Assembly (NCBI GenBank): GCA_034667465.1
Contig: JAXDJV010000008.1
Span: forward strand, 1 to 64,000
Origin: JAOBAU01 sp034667465
GTDB lineage: Bacteria > Acidobacteriota > Thermoanaerobaculia > Gp7-AA8
Reading direction: 5' to 3'
DNA: 64,000 nt
Shown here: positions 10,495-20,307 of the stretch, in pieces
Numbering within the stretch: position 1 is the first letter of the stretch
Layout: every line of letters starts with the position of its first letter
Notes under the pieces: generated by a model
What the model saw: only the letters and a program-made list of their open reading frames with translations
Databases searched by the model: none
Told to the model about the DNA's origin: nothing
Program-made: the position numbers and the translations under genes

Positions 10495-12342
10495 TCACGG
10501 GATCATGTACGCGACCAGATGATCGCCCATCGTCGTTCCCCCTTTGCCGTGACCACCGGCGGAGATGACGACGTACTGATGACCTTTGTAGCGATAGGTC
10601 ATCGGCGTTGATTGCGCGCCGGCCGGCAGCGCCGACTCCCACAAGACGCGGCCGGTCGTCGTGTCGAATGCGCGCAGCGTGTCGTCGCGCAACACGGCGG
10701 AGATGAACGTCAAACCCGATGCGGTGACGAGCGGTCCGCCGAGTGCGACCATCCCTTTGATCTCGACCGGTTTCGCAAGATGTCCGAGCGGCACTTCCCA
10801 CTTGATCTCGCCGGTGTCGACGCTGACGGCGGAGAGCGCGCCCCACGGCGGCGGATTGCACGGCAGGCCTTTCGGCGAGGTGAGCGGCTCGCGATACATC
10901 GCGTACGGCGCGCCGCGTTGCGAGCCGAACTCGCCGCCGAGGCGATTGTCGTCGCGCGCGCGGGCACGTTCCGCGTCGTACTGATCGCGCGGAATGAGCC
11001 GCACTTTGATCGCGAGCCGATTCGTCGGGACGATGAGAAGTTTTCGCACCGGGTCGTATGCCGCGCCGCCCCACGCGACGCCGCCGACGTTCCCCGGAAA
11101 GACGAGCGTGCCGCCGACGCTCGGCGGCGTGAAGATTCCTTCGTTGCGCAACGCGGCGATCGACGCACGACAGGCCTCGCGGTCCGCATCGTCGATTCCC
11201 CACGCATCTTCGGGACGGAGCCGCGACGGCACGAGTGCCGGATTGCGCGGAAACGTCTGCGTCGGCGACGCGCGTTCTTCCGGAATGTCGCTCTTCGGCA
11301 CGGCGCGCTCATCGACCGGGAGCAGCGGCTTGCCGCTGCGGCGATCGAGGATGAAGAGATGTCCCATCTTCGTCGTCACCGCGACGGCCGGCGTCGATTT
11401 GAACATCACCAGCACCGGCTGCGACGCGACGTCGTAATCCCACAGGTCGTGATGCACGACCTGGAAGTGCCAGGCGACGTTGCCCGTCATCGCGTCGAGC
11501 GCGACGACCGAGTTCGCGTAGTGATTGTCGCCGGGACGCAAACCGCCGAAGTAGTCGGGACTCGGGCTGCTCGTCGGAACGAAGAGCATCTTTCGCGCGG
11601 CATCGACGGTGATCACCGACCACGCATTCGCGGCGCCGGAACGATTGTTGTCGCCGAGCGGCAGCAGCGTGTTGAACGACCAGCGCTGCTTTCCCGTTCG
11701 CACGTCGAAGGCGCGCACGAGACCGCGGCCCATGTCGACCTTGCCGTTGTCGCCGATCGAGGAGCCGACGATGACGAGATTGCCGATGATGGCCGGCGGC
11801 GAAGTGACCTGATGATCGCCGTCCGGCAGCTGGTTCGCCTCGGCATTGAGCATGATCGCGCCGTCGCTGCCGAAACCGCTGCACGGTTTTCCCGCTTTCG
11901 CATCGACGCAGATCAGCCGCCCGTCGATCGTGCCGAAGAAAATTCGCGCCGCTTTCCAGATCGCCACGCCTCGCGACGTGACTTCCGAATAGTCTTCGTC
12001 GCGATTGACGCCGGGGTCGTACGTCCACTTCTCTTTTCCGCTCGCGGGATCGAGCGCGATCACTTTGTTGAACGGCGTGATGACGTAGAGCGTGCCGCCA
12101 ACCATCAGCGGCGTCGCTTCGAACGCGGCCTTCCTGTTCAACCGCGTTTCCGGCGAAAGTGCGCCGGTGCGATACGTCCACGCGACCGTCAACTTGTTGA
12201 CGTTGTCTTTGGTGATGCCGCGCAGCGGCGAGTAATGCGTTCCGCCTGCATCATTCGCATACGCCGGCCATTCGACGTTCGATTGTGCGACGGCCAGCGT
12301 CGCAATCAGCGGCAGTACAGTGAAGAGCAGGCGTCGTTTCAT
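10495..12342 (-). CDS. PQQ-dependent dehydrogenase (quinoprotein glucose/alcohol dehydrogenase type)
   Basis: A 615-residue protein with a signal peptide (about 1-19), then an eight-bladed beta-propeller of the quinoprotein family. It begins WPAYANDAGGTHYSPLRGIT, the usual start of this fold, and carries repeated W-docking-type blades (VIALDPASGKEKWTYDPG, VRAFDVRTGKQRWSFNT). The C-terminus QYVVISAGGHGKGGTTMGD is typical of the membrane-free glucose dehydrogenase-like branch. There is no C-terminal cytochrome domain, so electrons must leave to a separate carrier. Substrate cannot be read from sequence. Signal peptide predicts periplasmic location, where PQQ enzymes work. Confidence 0.92.
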   Translation of the reverse strand: MKRRLLFTVLPLIATLAVAQSNVEWPAYANDAGGTHYSPLRGITKDNVNKLTVAWTYRTGALSPETRLNRKAAFEATPLMVGGTLYVITPFNKVIALDPASGKEKWTYDPGVNRDEDYSEVTSRGVAIWKAARIFFGTIDGRLICVDAKAGKPCSGFGSDGAIMLNAEANQLPDGDHQVTSPPAIIGNLVIVGSSIGDNGKVDMGRGLVRAFDVRTGKQRWSFNTLLPLGDNNRSGAANAWSVITVDAARKMLFVPTSSPSPDYFGGLRPGDNHYANSVVALDAMTGNVAWHFQVVHHDLWDYDVASQPVLVMFKSTPAVAVTTKMGHLFILDRRSGKPLLPVDERAVPKSDIPEERASPTQTFPRNPALVPSRLRPEDAWGIDDADREACRASIAALRNEGIFTPPSVGGTLVFPGNVGGVAWGGAAYDPVRKLLIVPTNRLAIKVRLIPRDQYDAERARARDDNRLGGEFGSQRGAPYAMYREPLTSPKGLPCNPPPWGALSAVSVDTGEIKWEVPLGHLAKPVEIKGMVALGGPLVTASGLTFISAVLRDDTLRAFDTTTGRVLWESALPAGAQSTPMTYRYKGHQYVVISAGGHGKGGTTMGDHLVAYMIP

Positions 12343-12367
12343 GGCGACGCATTATGCCGAAAGCCGA

Positions 12368-12391
12368 AAAGCCGCGGCGAACCGCGGCTTT
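12368..12391 (-). terminator. Intrinsic terminator after the cupredoxin-like gene
   Basis: A 10-bp stem AAAGCCGCGG / CCGCGGCTTT with a 4-base loop. On the minus strand it is followed by further T residues. It lies 29 bases past the stop codon at 12420 and separates that transcript from the PQQ dehydrogenase gene. Confidence 0.75.
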
Positions 12392-12419
12392 CTTGATGAC
12401 TGCGTTGTCGTTCTTCGAA

Positions 12420-13508
12420 TCAGTAGCCGGGACGATCGCTCTCGCTGGCCTTGCCCACCGTGAAGATGTCGAACATGTTGTCGTGGCCGACGCCGCAGCT
12501 CGGCTGCGTGCAGAAGTAGGTATACGAGCCCTGCGACGTGGCGGTGAAGCTCTTCGAGATCGGCGCTTTGTTGCCCGGGACCGTCATCGCGGGAACGAGG
12601 ATGTTGCCGTTCGGATCGACGAGCGAGAAGCCGTGCAGGTCCGATGACTGATTGACGATGTTCAGCGTCACCTGGTCGCCCTGCTTCACGTCCGGCTCCG
12701 GCGAGAAGCTGATGCTGAAGCTGCGCAGCGTGACCGTATAGATCTTCGCGGTCGGCACGACGATCGTCTCGCCGCTGTCGTTCACGGCCGGGATGAAGGT
12801 CGGATCGGTCGTGGCGTTATCGATGACGGACGAATACGCAAAGATCGGCTGATCGGCCTGGAAGCTCACCCAGGAGTCGTTCAGATCGGCGCCGCCGGGA
12901 ACGCCGAAGAAAAACCCGCTGGCCATGTTCGTCGGACCGATGACTGCGAACGGCGGCATCGTCAGCGCGGTGCCGGTGGAGATGAGCGCGTTGCTCTTGT
13001 CGTAGAGGCGCCAGGTGACGGTGGCCGTCGCGTTGGTCGGGTTGACGGCGCCGATGTTCGTCCGAAACGCGGCGTTCGATTTCAGCTGGAGCAGCACGCC
13101 TTTGGTCAGTGCGGCGCCGGGCTGAAGTCCCGGAACGAACTGGCCGAGGGTGCCGGTGGCGACCTGTGCGTAGATGCGTGCGGTCGCTTCGAAATCGTCG
13201 GCGCAGCTGAGCCGGATCGCGCCGAGGCCGGAGGTGTTGAAGACTGCGGCAACGACGTCGTCGAGAACCTTCTGCTGCCGTTTGGCGACGGTGAAAGTGG
13301 TCGAGCTGACGCCGGCGTTGTTGACGTTTCCGACCGGCAGGAAGGAGGCGGTGATCGTGATGTCCTTCGTTGCAGATGGATTGAAGACGCGCGCGTCGGT
13401 ACGGAAATTACCGACGGTACCGGTGATTGAAAGGTAGACGTCCTTCGCAAATGCACTGCTGGTGAAAATCACGAGGGCGAGGGCTACTGCGAGGCGACGA
13501 AGCGGCAT
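12420..13508 (-). CDS. Secreted protein with C-terminal CuA-like cupredoxin domain
   Basis: A 362-residue protein with signal peptide (about 1-22). The first 240 residues are a beta-rich secreted domain containing VFNPSATKDITITASFLPVG, seen in several Acidobacteriota secreted proteins. The last ~105 residues are a cupredoxin: FSPEPDVKQGDQVTLNIVNQ, SSDLHGF, then YTYFCTQPSCGVGHDNMFD. The arrangement of His in DLHGF, two Cys, His and Met resembles the CuA site of COX2/N2OR, but the Cys spacing is C-x4-C rather than C-x3-C. The start at 13508 has an AGGAGG six bases upstream; the frame also runs upstream without a better start. Confidence 0.8.
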   Translation of the reverse strand: MPLRRLAVALALVIFTSSAFAKDVYLSITGTVGNFRTDARVFNPSATKDITITASFLPVGNVNNAGVSSTTFTVAKRQQKVLDDVVAAVFNTSGLGAIRLSCADDFEATARIYAQVATGTLGQFVPGLQPGAALTKGVLLQLKSNAAFRTNIGAVNPTNATATVTWRLYDKSNALISTGTALTMPPFAVIGPTNMASGFFFGVPGGADLNDSWVSFQADQPIFAYSSVIDNATTDPTFIPAVNDSGETIVVPTAKIYTVTLRSFSISFSPEPDVKQGDQVTLNIVNQSSDLHGFSLVDPNGNILVPAMTVPGNKAPISKSFTATSQGSYTYFCTQPSCGVGHDNMFDIFTVGKASESDRPGY

Positions 13509-13531
13509 GCAAATCCTCCTGGATAGAGGAA

Positions 13532-13569
13532 ATGATACGTCTCGACGACGATTCGTTGACACGTCAACG
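13532..13569 (-). promoter_or_regulatory. Candidate promoter with operator-like dyad upstream of the cupredoxin gene
   Basis: A TATCAT hexamer (plus-strand 13532-13537) lies 24 bases before the start codon. A 7-bp inverted repeat CGTTGAC-AC-GTCAACG (13554-13569) sits where the -35 region would be, which could be an operator. The -35 hexamer itself is poor, so this is a candidate only. Confidence 0.35.
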
Positions 13570-13673
13570 ATTGCTGTCACCCAACTGTCACAGGCGGGCA
13601 GGGCCCGCGGCCTGACGGGCACAGCCGGCACCACGTGAGGCTCCTCCGTGGTCGCTGCGTACCGGTTGCGCCG

Positions 13674-15437
<1,764 letters not shown>

Positions 15438-15509
15438 GAGGTTCTCTCTTTCGTGACGGCGGCAATGTATCGGACCGGCGCCACGCCTGCAACGACTCTG
15501 CCGCGAACC

Positions 15510-16016
15510 CTATTCTCCGCCGGCGAATGACGGGCGCCGCTTTTCGAGAAAGGCGCGCAGTCCTTCCTGCGGGACGCTGGCAGCGAAAAGGCGCGCGAAC
15601 TCGGCGCGCTCGAGCGCGTCACCGCCGCGATTGCGGATGAGCGACGCGCCGATGTCGAGCGCAAGCTCGCTGCGGCCGCGCAGCCAGTCGCGAGCGTCGC
15701 CCATGTCATCGCTGATGGCGTCGCAGAGTCCGAGCGCGTGCGCTTCATTCGCGGTCAGCCGTTTGTCGCCATGCAGAAAAAGCGCGAACGCCTCACGTCC
15801 AATGCGCCAGACGGCGGCGCCCCACGCTTCGGGCGCATCGAGCTGCAGCGTTGCGGCCGCGCCGAGGATCGCGTAGTCGGCGGAGAGGAGCGCGGCGGCG
15901 GAAAGCGGGGAAAGCTCACCGTCGCCGATGGCGAGGACGAAGTCGCGGCGATCGATGAGATCGGAGAGCGCGCGTGCGTCGATGGCACGGAGCGCGTCCG
16001 GATCCAGCACTCGCAT
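15510..16016 (-). CDS. Short crotonase-superfamily (enoyl-CoA hydratase-like) protein
   Basis: About 168 residues, versus roughly 255 for a normal enoyl-CoA hydratase. The centre (LSPLSAAALLSADYAILGAAA then TLQLDAP) matches the crotonase oxyanion-hole region in outline, and the C-terminus GLRAFLEKRRPSFAGGE is the classic end of this family. The N-terminal CoA-binding strands are compressed, and the usual catalytic Glu pair is not evident. The start ATG at 16016 overlaps the preceding methyltransferase stop as TGATG, indicating translational coupling. It lies upstream of the acyl-CoA mutase gene on the same strand, so an acyl-CoA role is plausible but activity is uncertain. Confidence 0.6.
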   Translation of the reverse strand: MRVLDPDALRAIDARALSDLIDRRDFVLAIGDGELSPLSAAALLSADYAILGAAATLQLDAPEAWGAAVWRIGREAFALFLHGDKRLTANEAHALGLCDAISDDMGDARDWLRGRSELALDIGASLIRNRGGDALERAEFARLFAASVPQEGLRAFLEKRRPSFAGGE

Positions 16017-16759
16017 CACGCTCTCCGCTTGCGGGCAACCATCAGCAAGCCCGGACCGAACGGGATAAAGCCGAACAGCCGATCGATGGCGAAGATCGCG
16101 CGCGCAGCATTGACGATCGGGCGCGAGCGTCCGACGCGCGCGACTGAGCGAAGCGCCGCATCCTCGCTGACCTTCTTATGCGCGCGGCGTTTGTTCATCG
16201 GCAACAGAAACAGCGTGTCGTACGCAAGGACGATCGGAAATCCCCAGAAGCTGGCCTTCGCGATTGCGAAGCCGGCCGCTTCGAACATCGACGCGAGCTG
16301 CTTTCGCGAGTAGCGCCGGCGGTGCTCGTAATAGTCGTCCGACGCCGACCAGAGACTCTGCAGCGCCGGGACCGTCGCAATACAACTCCCGCCTTCGTGG
16401 AGCACGCGTCCGATCTCGCGCGCCGCGGACACGTCGTCATCGAGATGCTCGAGCGTCTCGCCGGTCGTAACGCCGTCGAACACGCCGGTGCGAAACGGCA
16501 TCTTCGTCATATCGCCGACGACGACCGGGATCGATGAGGTTTTCTTCACGTGCAGCGCCGCATCGAACGCGTAGTCGATGCCGATCACGCGATAGCCGCG
16601 CTGCTGCATCCGGCCGGCGAGCTGACCGAGTCCGACCGCTCCGTCGAGCACTTTGGCGCCGCGCGGCAGCTTGTCGACTTCGGCCAGAATCATCCCCAGA
16701 CGATGCTCGTGCCGCGGCCCGAACATCTCCGGCTGAGTTCCCCACGCGTGTGTCGTCAT
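16016..16759 (-). CDS. Class I SAM-dependent methyltransferase (Methyltransf_11 type)
   Basis: A 247-residue protein. SAM-binding motif I is KVLDGAVGLGQLAG, followed by GYRVIGIDYA (motif II), VVVGDMTKMPF, and TGETLEHLDDD, which matches the acidic post-I/IV region of the UbiE/Methyltransf_11 group. A C-terminal portion with hydrophobic stretches (FWGFPIVLAYDTLFLLP and a final FIPFGPGLLMVARK) may associate with membrane, as in lipid or glycan methyltransferases. The ATG at 16759 is used here; a TTG three codons upstream is less likely. Coupled by a TGATG overlap to the crotonase-like gene. Substrate unknown. Confidence 0.85.
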   Translation of the reverse strand: MTTHAWGTQPEMFGPRHEHRLGMILAEVDKLPRGAKVLDGAVGLGQLAGRMQQRGYRVIGIDYAFDAALHVKKTSSIPVVVGDMTKMPFRTGVFDGVTTGETLEHLDDDVSAAREIGRVLHEGGSCIATVPALQSLWSASDDYYEHRRRYSRKQLASMFEAAGFAIAKASFWGFPIVLAYDTLFLLPMNKRRAHKKVSEDAALRSVARVGRSRPIVNAARAIFAIDRLFGFIPFGPGLLMVARKRRA

Positions 16760-16789
16760 TTGGATCAAGTCGCGGCGAGAGATTATGAT
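16760..16789 (+). promoter_or_regulatory. Candidate sigma-70 promoter for the Ig-like secreted protein
   Basis: TTGGAT (16760-16765), an 18-base spacer and TATGAT (16784-16789) precede a purine-rich AAGGAGAGG ribosome site and the ATG at 16823. The -35 abuts the start of the divergent methyltransferase gene. Confidence 0.5.
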
Positions 16790-16822
16790 TACGGTTCACA
16801 GTAATCAAGGAGAGGTGGGCGT

Positions 16823-18202
16823 ATGAGATTACGAGCGACACGAGCGGTGCTGTTCGGAGTCGGACTATTGCTGTGCCTGGCGGTGACGGCGTCTGCGCAG
16901 TCGACGCGCAATGGCTCGTTCTCGATCAATGGATTCACGAACGATCATCTGGCGCACCGGTCCGTCCGATACGGCACCGACGCGCTGTACAACGCCTTTG
17001 TCGACGATTCGTCCTTCACCCGTTTTGCGGACTACGTCAGCTTCAGCATCAGCACCATCGACGGTACGTGGTCGCTGGCTCTGAATCCGGGCACGCTGTT
17101 CAACCTCGTGCCGGGAACGTACTGTCTGAACAACAGCGTCAGCCGGGTCGGACAACCATCGTTCTACCTCGACTACGGTCCGGGACCGATCTGCTCCGTT
17201 TCGGAAGGAACGTTCAGCGTGAGCGGCATGACGATCGAATATCCGACCACTTCTTCGCCGCGGCTGATCTCGTTCACGGGCAACTTCAACTTCCGCTGCG
17301 GCACTGACGTCCAGATGAACAGCGGCACGATCACGTTCGCAGCGACGAGCACCGGCGCACCGACGACTCCGCTGGACGCCGACCCGGCCGGCGCCGGCAC
17401 CGCGAACTGCGTGGGCGGCGGAGGCGGAGGCACCGGCGGCGGTGGTGGCGGCGGCTTCCCGACCCCCGGCGGCACCGGCAGCGGTGGCGGCGGAACAGGG
17501 ACCGGCACGCTCGCCGGCTTCCCGCACCCGGGCGGCGGCGTCTTCCCGCAGCCGGGCACGACGACCACGACTCCTGCACCGACTCCCGAGCCGGTCGTTC
17601 CGTTCGTCAGCGTGATGACCGATCGTCCGGAAGAAGAGAGCGGCACGCCGCTGCTCACGACCTCCGAGTCGCTCACCGTTCCGCTGCTGATCACTTCCGC
17701 GAACGTCAGCGCACCGATCACGCTCTCCGCGACCAGCGATCCGGAAGGACTGCACTTCACTTTCCCGACGACGCCGATCGCAGCAAACAGCCTGACGGAG
17801 TCGAGCATCACCATCACCGGAAACCCGTCCGCTGCTCCGCGCGACTACCGCGTCGAAGTGACGGCGAACTCGGGCGGAGTGATCTCGACGACTTCGTTCC
17901 TCGTGACGCTCGATTGCTACCCGCCACTCATCTTCGGCGCGCCGGGCAACCAGCCGTCGTCGCAGAGCGTACAGAGCGGCAAATCGGCAACGCTGGAAGT
18001 AAAGCCGGCCGGCAGCGGACCCTTCACCTATCAGTGGTATCGCGGTTCGTCAGGCCAGACGTCGTTCCCGATCGCGAACGCAGTCAACCGGACGCTCCTG
18101 ACGACCGCCGCAACGACCGGATCGGAATCGTACTGGGTGCAGGTCTCGAACGCCTGCGGCAGCGTCGACAGCGCCACCGCAACGGTGACGACGACGCCGT
18201 AA
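16823..18202 (+). CDS. Secreted protein with Gly-rich hinge and C-terminal Ig-like domain
   Basis: A 459-residue protein with signal peptide (about 1-25, cleavage after ASAQ). Residues 26-185 are a beta-rich domain with Cys residues that may pair. About 192-260 is a Gly/Pro/Thr hinge with runs of Gly. About 265-365 is a beta domain, and the last ~90 residues are an Ig-like domain with the hallmark FTYQWYRG and a Cys in VSNACGS. No catalytic motif is visible. The architecture suggests an extracellular binding or surface protein. It has a good upstream promoter, an AAGGAGAGG ribosome site, and a strong terminator behind it, so it is probably monocistronic. Confidence 0.75.
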   Translation: MRLRATRAVLFGVGLLLCLAVTASAQSTRNGSFSINGFTNDHLAHRSVRYGTDALYNAFVDDSSFTRFADYVSFSISTIDGTWSLALNPGTLFNLVPGTYCLNNSVSRVGQPSFYLDYGPGPICSVSEGTFSVSGMTIEYPTTSSPRLISFTGNFNFRCGTDVQMNSGTITFAATSTGAPTTPLDADPAGAGTANCVGGGGGGTGGGGGGGFPTPGGTGSGGGGTGTGTLAGFPHPGGGVFPQPGTTTTTPAPTPEPVVPFVSVMTDRPEEESGTPLLTTSESLTVPLLITSANVSAPITLSATSDPEGLHFTFPTTPIAANSLTESSITITGNPSAAPRDYRVEVTANSGGVISTTSFLVTLDCYPPLIFGAPGNQPSSQSVQSGKSATLEVKPAGSGPFTYQWYRGSSGQTSFPIANAVNRTLLTTAATTGSESYWVQVSNACGSVDSATATVTTTP

Positions 18203-18225
18203 GCGCGCAAATACGCGAACAAACG

Positions 18226-18259
18226 AAAAACGCCTGCGACGAAAGTCGCAGGCGTTTTT
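18226..18259. terminator. Bidirectional intrinsic terminator with GAAA tetraloop
   Basis: A 15-bp perfect stem AAAAACGCCTGCGAC / GTCGCAGGCGTTTTT around a GAAA tetraloop. T-runs are present on both strands, so it can stop the plus-strand Ig-like gene and also the minus-strand Ku gene. Confidence 0.92.
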
Positions 18260-18350
18260 CATTAGTGACGTGAATCCGTGCGGGCCGCAATCATCCGCCG
18301 CGAAGCCGTCCGCCGACGCTGTGCGAATCAGCGCAGCCGGCCGTGCCGGC

Positions 18351-19259
18351 TCACTTTGCTCGTGCTTTCGTTTGTGCGGCGGCGCGGCGAATCGCCGGCT
18401 TCGCCGGCTTCCGCTTCTCTTCCACCTTCGCCGCCATCTTCGCCGGTTTCGACGACGATTCGCGTCCGCCGCTGCTGCCGCGTCCGCGCGGATTGGCGAG
18501 ACTGGCGCGCAGCGCTTCCATCAGATCGATGACCTGCGCCTTCGGCTGCTCGTCGGCGTCCGCGGAGGTGATCTCTTCCCCTTCGATCTTCCGCTGGATG
18601 AGCGCACGCACGCGCTCGGACACTTCGTCCCGATACTCCTCCGGATGGAACTCCTCGGTGGCTCCCATCTCGGCCAGCTGCACCGCCATTTTTAATTCGT
18701 TCTCTTTCACGACCGCCTCGCCGATCTCGAAGTCGGACAGCGCGCGCACTTCATTCGGATAGTAGAGCTGCTGCATCACCAGTCCGTTCGCGATCGGGCG
18801 CAGCACGACGAGGTACTGTTTCCCGCGCGCCGCGTACTTGCCGAGCGCCCAGCGTCCGGTCTGTTGCAGCGCTTTGCTCAGCAGCGTGTACGCCCGATCG
18901 CCGCCTTTGTCGGGCGCGAGGTAATACGCCTTCGCGAAGTAGATCGGATCAATCTGCGAGCTCGGAAGAAACTCCGTGATCTCGATCGCCTGCGAGGCCT
19001 TTTCCTCGAGCGTTTTCAGCTCCTCCTCGGAGAAGAGCACGTACTGTCCGCGCGAGAACTCGTAACCCTTGACGATCTCGCTGCGGTCGACCGTGCGCTC
19101 GTCTTTCGAGCAGAACAACTGCTGCTGGAGGCGGTTGCCGCAGTCCTTGTGCAGCATGTTGAAGCTGATCTTCTCCGACGACTCCGTCGCTGAGAAAAGC
19201 TTCACCGGAATGGAGACGAGCCCGAAGGCGATCTGGCCCGACGCGAATGCTCTCGGCAT
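18351..19259 (-). CDS. ku: Non-homologous end-joining protein Ku
   Basis: A 302-residue bacterial Ku. It begins MPRAFASGQIAFGLVSIPVK, the family signature, and continues with HKDCGNRLQQQLFCSKDERT, VKGYEF and QYVLFSEEELKTLE. The core ring-forming domain covers about 1-255. The C-terminal ~50 residues are a Lys/Arg/Ala-rich tail like the DNA-binding extensions in actinobacterial and rhizobial Ku. It binds double-strand break ends and recruits LigD. No ligD lies in the window, so the partner must be elsewhere. The small alkyltransferase-like gene is divergent, making a two-gene DNA-repair neighbourhood. Confidence 0.96.
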   Translation of the reverse strand: MPRAFASGQIAFGLVSIPVKLFSATESSEKISFNMLHKDCGNRLQQQLFCSKDERTVDRSEIVKGYEFSRGQYVLFSEEELKTLEEKASQAIEITEFLPSSQIDPIYFAKAYYLAPDKGGDRAYTLLSKALQQTGRWALGKYAARGKQYLVVLRPIANGLVMQQLYYPNEVRALSDFEIGEAVVKENELKMAVQLAEMGATEEFHPEEYRDEVSERVRALIQRKIEGEEITSADADEQPKAQVIDLMEALRASLANPRGRGSSGGRESSSKPAKMAAKVEEKRKPAKPAIRRAAAQTKARAK

Positions 19260-19335
19260 TGAAGACTCCTAAGTCACTTCGTCGAAAGTGAACAATATTT
19301 TGGGCAGTTCCGCAAGCTACAATCCGCCGTCGCTG

Positions 19336-19674
19336 ATGAATGACCGCTACGAAGCGATCTACAAAACGGTACGACGCATCCCGCGCGGACGCGTCGCGAC
19401 GTACGGTCAGATCGCCACGCTGGCCGGACTCGACGGCCACGCGCGGCAGGTCGGCTACGCGCTCCACAAGCTGCCGCACGACGACGTGCCATGGCACCGC
19501 GTCGTGAACGCGCAGGGCGAAGTCAGCCCGCGCAGCGGCGGCGATTCGCACGAGCTCCAGCGCGAGCTGCTCATCGCGGAAGGGGTGACGTTCGACACGC
19601 GCTCGCGAATCGATCTGAAGCAGTTCGGCTGGAGCGGGCACGGCCCGCTGCGTTACCTCGCACAGCGTCAGTGA
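19336..19674 (+). CDS. Alkyltransferase-like protein (MGMT homologue lacking the acceptor cysteine)
   Basis: About 112 residues from the ATG at 19336 (MNDRYEAIYKTVRRIPRGRV). It has the MGMT DNA-binding motif RVATYGQIA and the region PWHRVVNAQGEVS. In true O6-methylguanine methyltransferases the latter is PCHRVV; here the alkyl-accepting Cys is Trp. That substitution defines the ATL family, which binds O6-alkylguanine without repairing it and hands lesions to nucleotide-excision repair. An upstream in-frame GTG at 19288 would add 16 residues that match nothing. Divergent from ku. Confidence 0.88.
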   Translation: MNDRYEAIYKTVRRIPRGRVATYGQIATLAGLDGHARQVGYALHKLPHDDVPWHRVVNAQGEVSPRSGGDSHELQRELLIAEGVTFDTRSRIDLKQFGWSGHGPLRYLAQRQ

Positions 19675-19719
19675 CCGGCTTCGCGGCGGATGATTGCGCG
19701 TGTTCTGCTTCGCCGGAAA

Positions 19720-20259
19720 CTAACTGACCGGCTGCAGGTTCACTCTCACTTCGTTTGCGCCCTGGACCGTCCGCAGCACGGTGCGGGCGAGATCGGCCTG
19801 CAGTTCATTGGCAGACGTTCCTTCGACGCGGAGGATGCCGCGCTCGCAGCTGACGCGCAGCGTGCAACCGTCCAGACCGCGCGCTCTGGCGAGCTGGCGC
19901 TCGGCGTCGCGGCGAATGCCTTCATCGTCGATGGCCGCTCGCTCGGAGATCAGATTTGCGACGCGCGAGTAACCGAGAGTCTTCACGACCTTCACGGCGC
20001 GCTCCGATGTTCCGCGATCGGCATTGCCGCGCAGGACGACGATGCCGCCGGTGCTGCGCACTGAAAGACGCGCCACGTCGACTTTCGCCAGACGAAGCGC
20101 ATCGACGATCGCCGCGTCGGTGAGCTGCGGCGCGATCATGTCCGCTTTCGTCCGCTGTACAGATCCGGTCTCGCCGTAGTGATGAATCGCCGTTGCTGCA
20201 ATCACAGCGACAACCGCCACCGCGGCCACGCCAATCGTCCACTGTCTTGAATTTTTCAT
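19720..20259 (-). CDS. BON-domain protein, membrane anchored or secreted
   Basis: A 179-residue protein with an N-terminal hydrophobic helix (about 8-25) and two BON domains (about 50-105 and 110-178). Typical BON spacing is visible: GIVVLRGNADRGTSERAVKVVKTL..VANLI and GILRVEGTSANELQADLARTVLRTVQGANEVRVNL. BON domains bind phospholipid and support outer-membrane integrity under stress, as in OsmY and DolP. The ATG at 20259 has GAGAGGGAC immediately upstream, better than the start nine codons earlier. Confidence 0.85.
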   Translation of the reverse strand: MKNSRQWTIGVAAVAVVAVIAATAIHHYGETGSVQRTKADMIAPQLTDAAIVDALRLAKVDVARLSVRSTGGIVVLRGNADRGTSERAVKVVKTLGYSRVANLISERAAIDDEGIRRDAERQLARARGLDGCTLRVSCERGILRVEGTSANELQADLARTVLRTVQGANEVRVNLQPVS

Positions 20260-20307
20260 GTTGTCCCTCTCGGTGAGAGAGCTCATCTCAAGCGGCGTGC
20301 CAGCGCT

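Noticed and set aside
10612..12396. Long plus-strand frame opposite the PQQ dehydrogenase gene
   Set aside because: Extremely Arg-rich with no domain signature; it is the antisense of a well-supported gene in GC-rich DNA. The same applies to long antisense frames over ftsK, sulP, the mutase and the Oar-like receptor.
17400..17560. Gly-codon-rich tract as a possible RNA element or tandem repeat
   Set aside because: It is a coding hinge of Gly/Pro/Thr residues in the secreted Ig-like protein, in frame and flanked by ordered domains.
18351..19674. Complete NHEJ cluster
   Set aside because: Only ku is present; no LigD ligase, polymerase or nuclease domain lies in the window.
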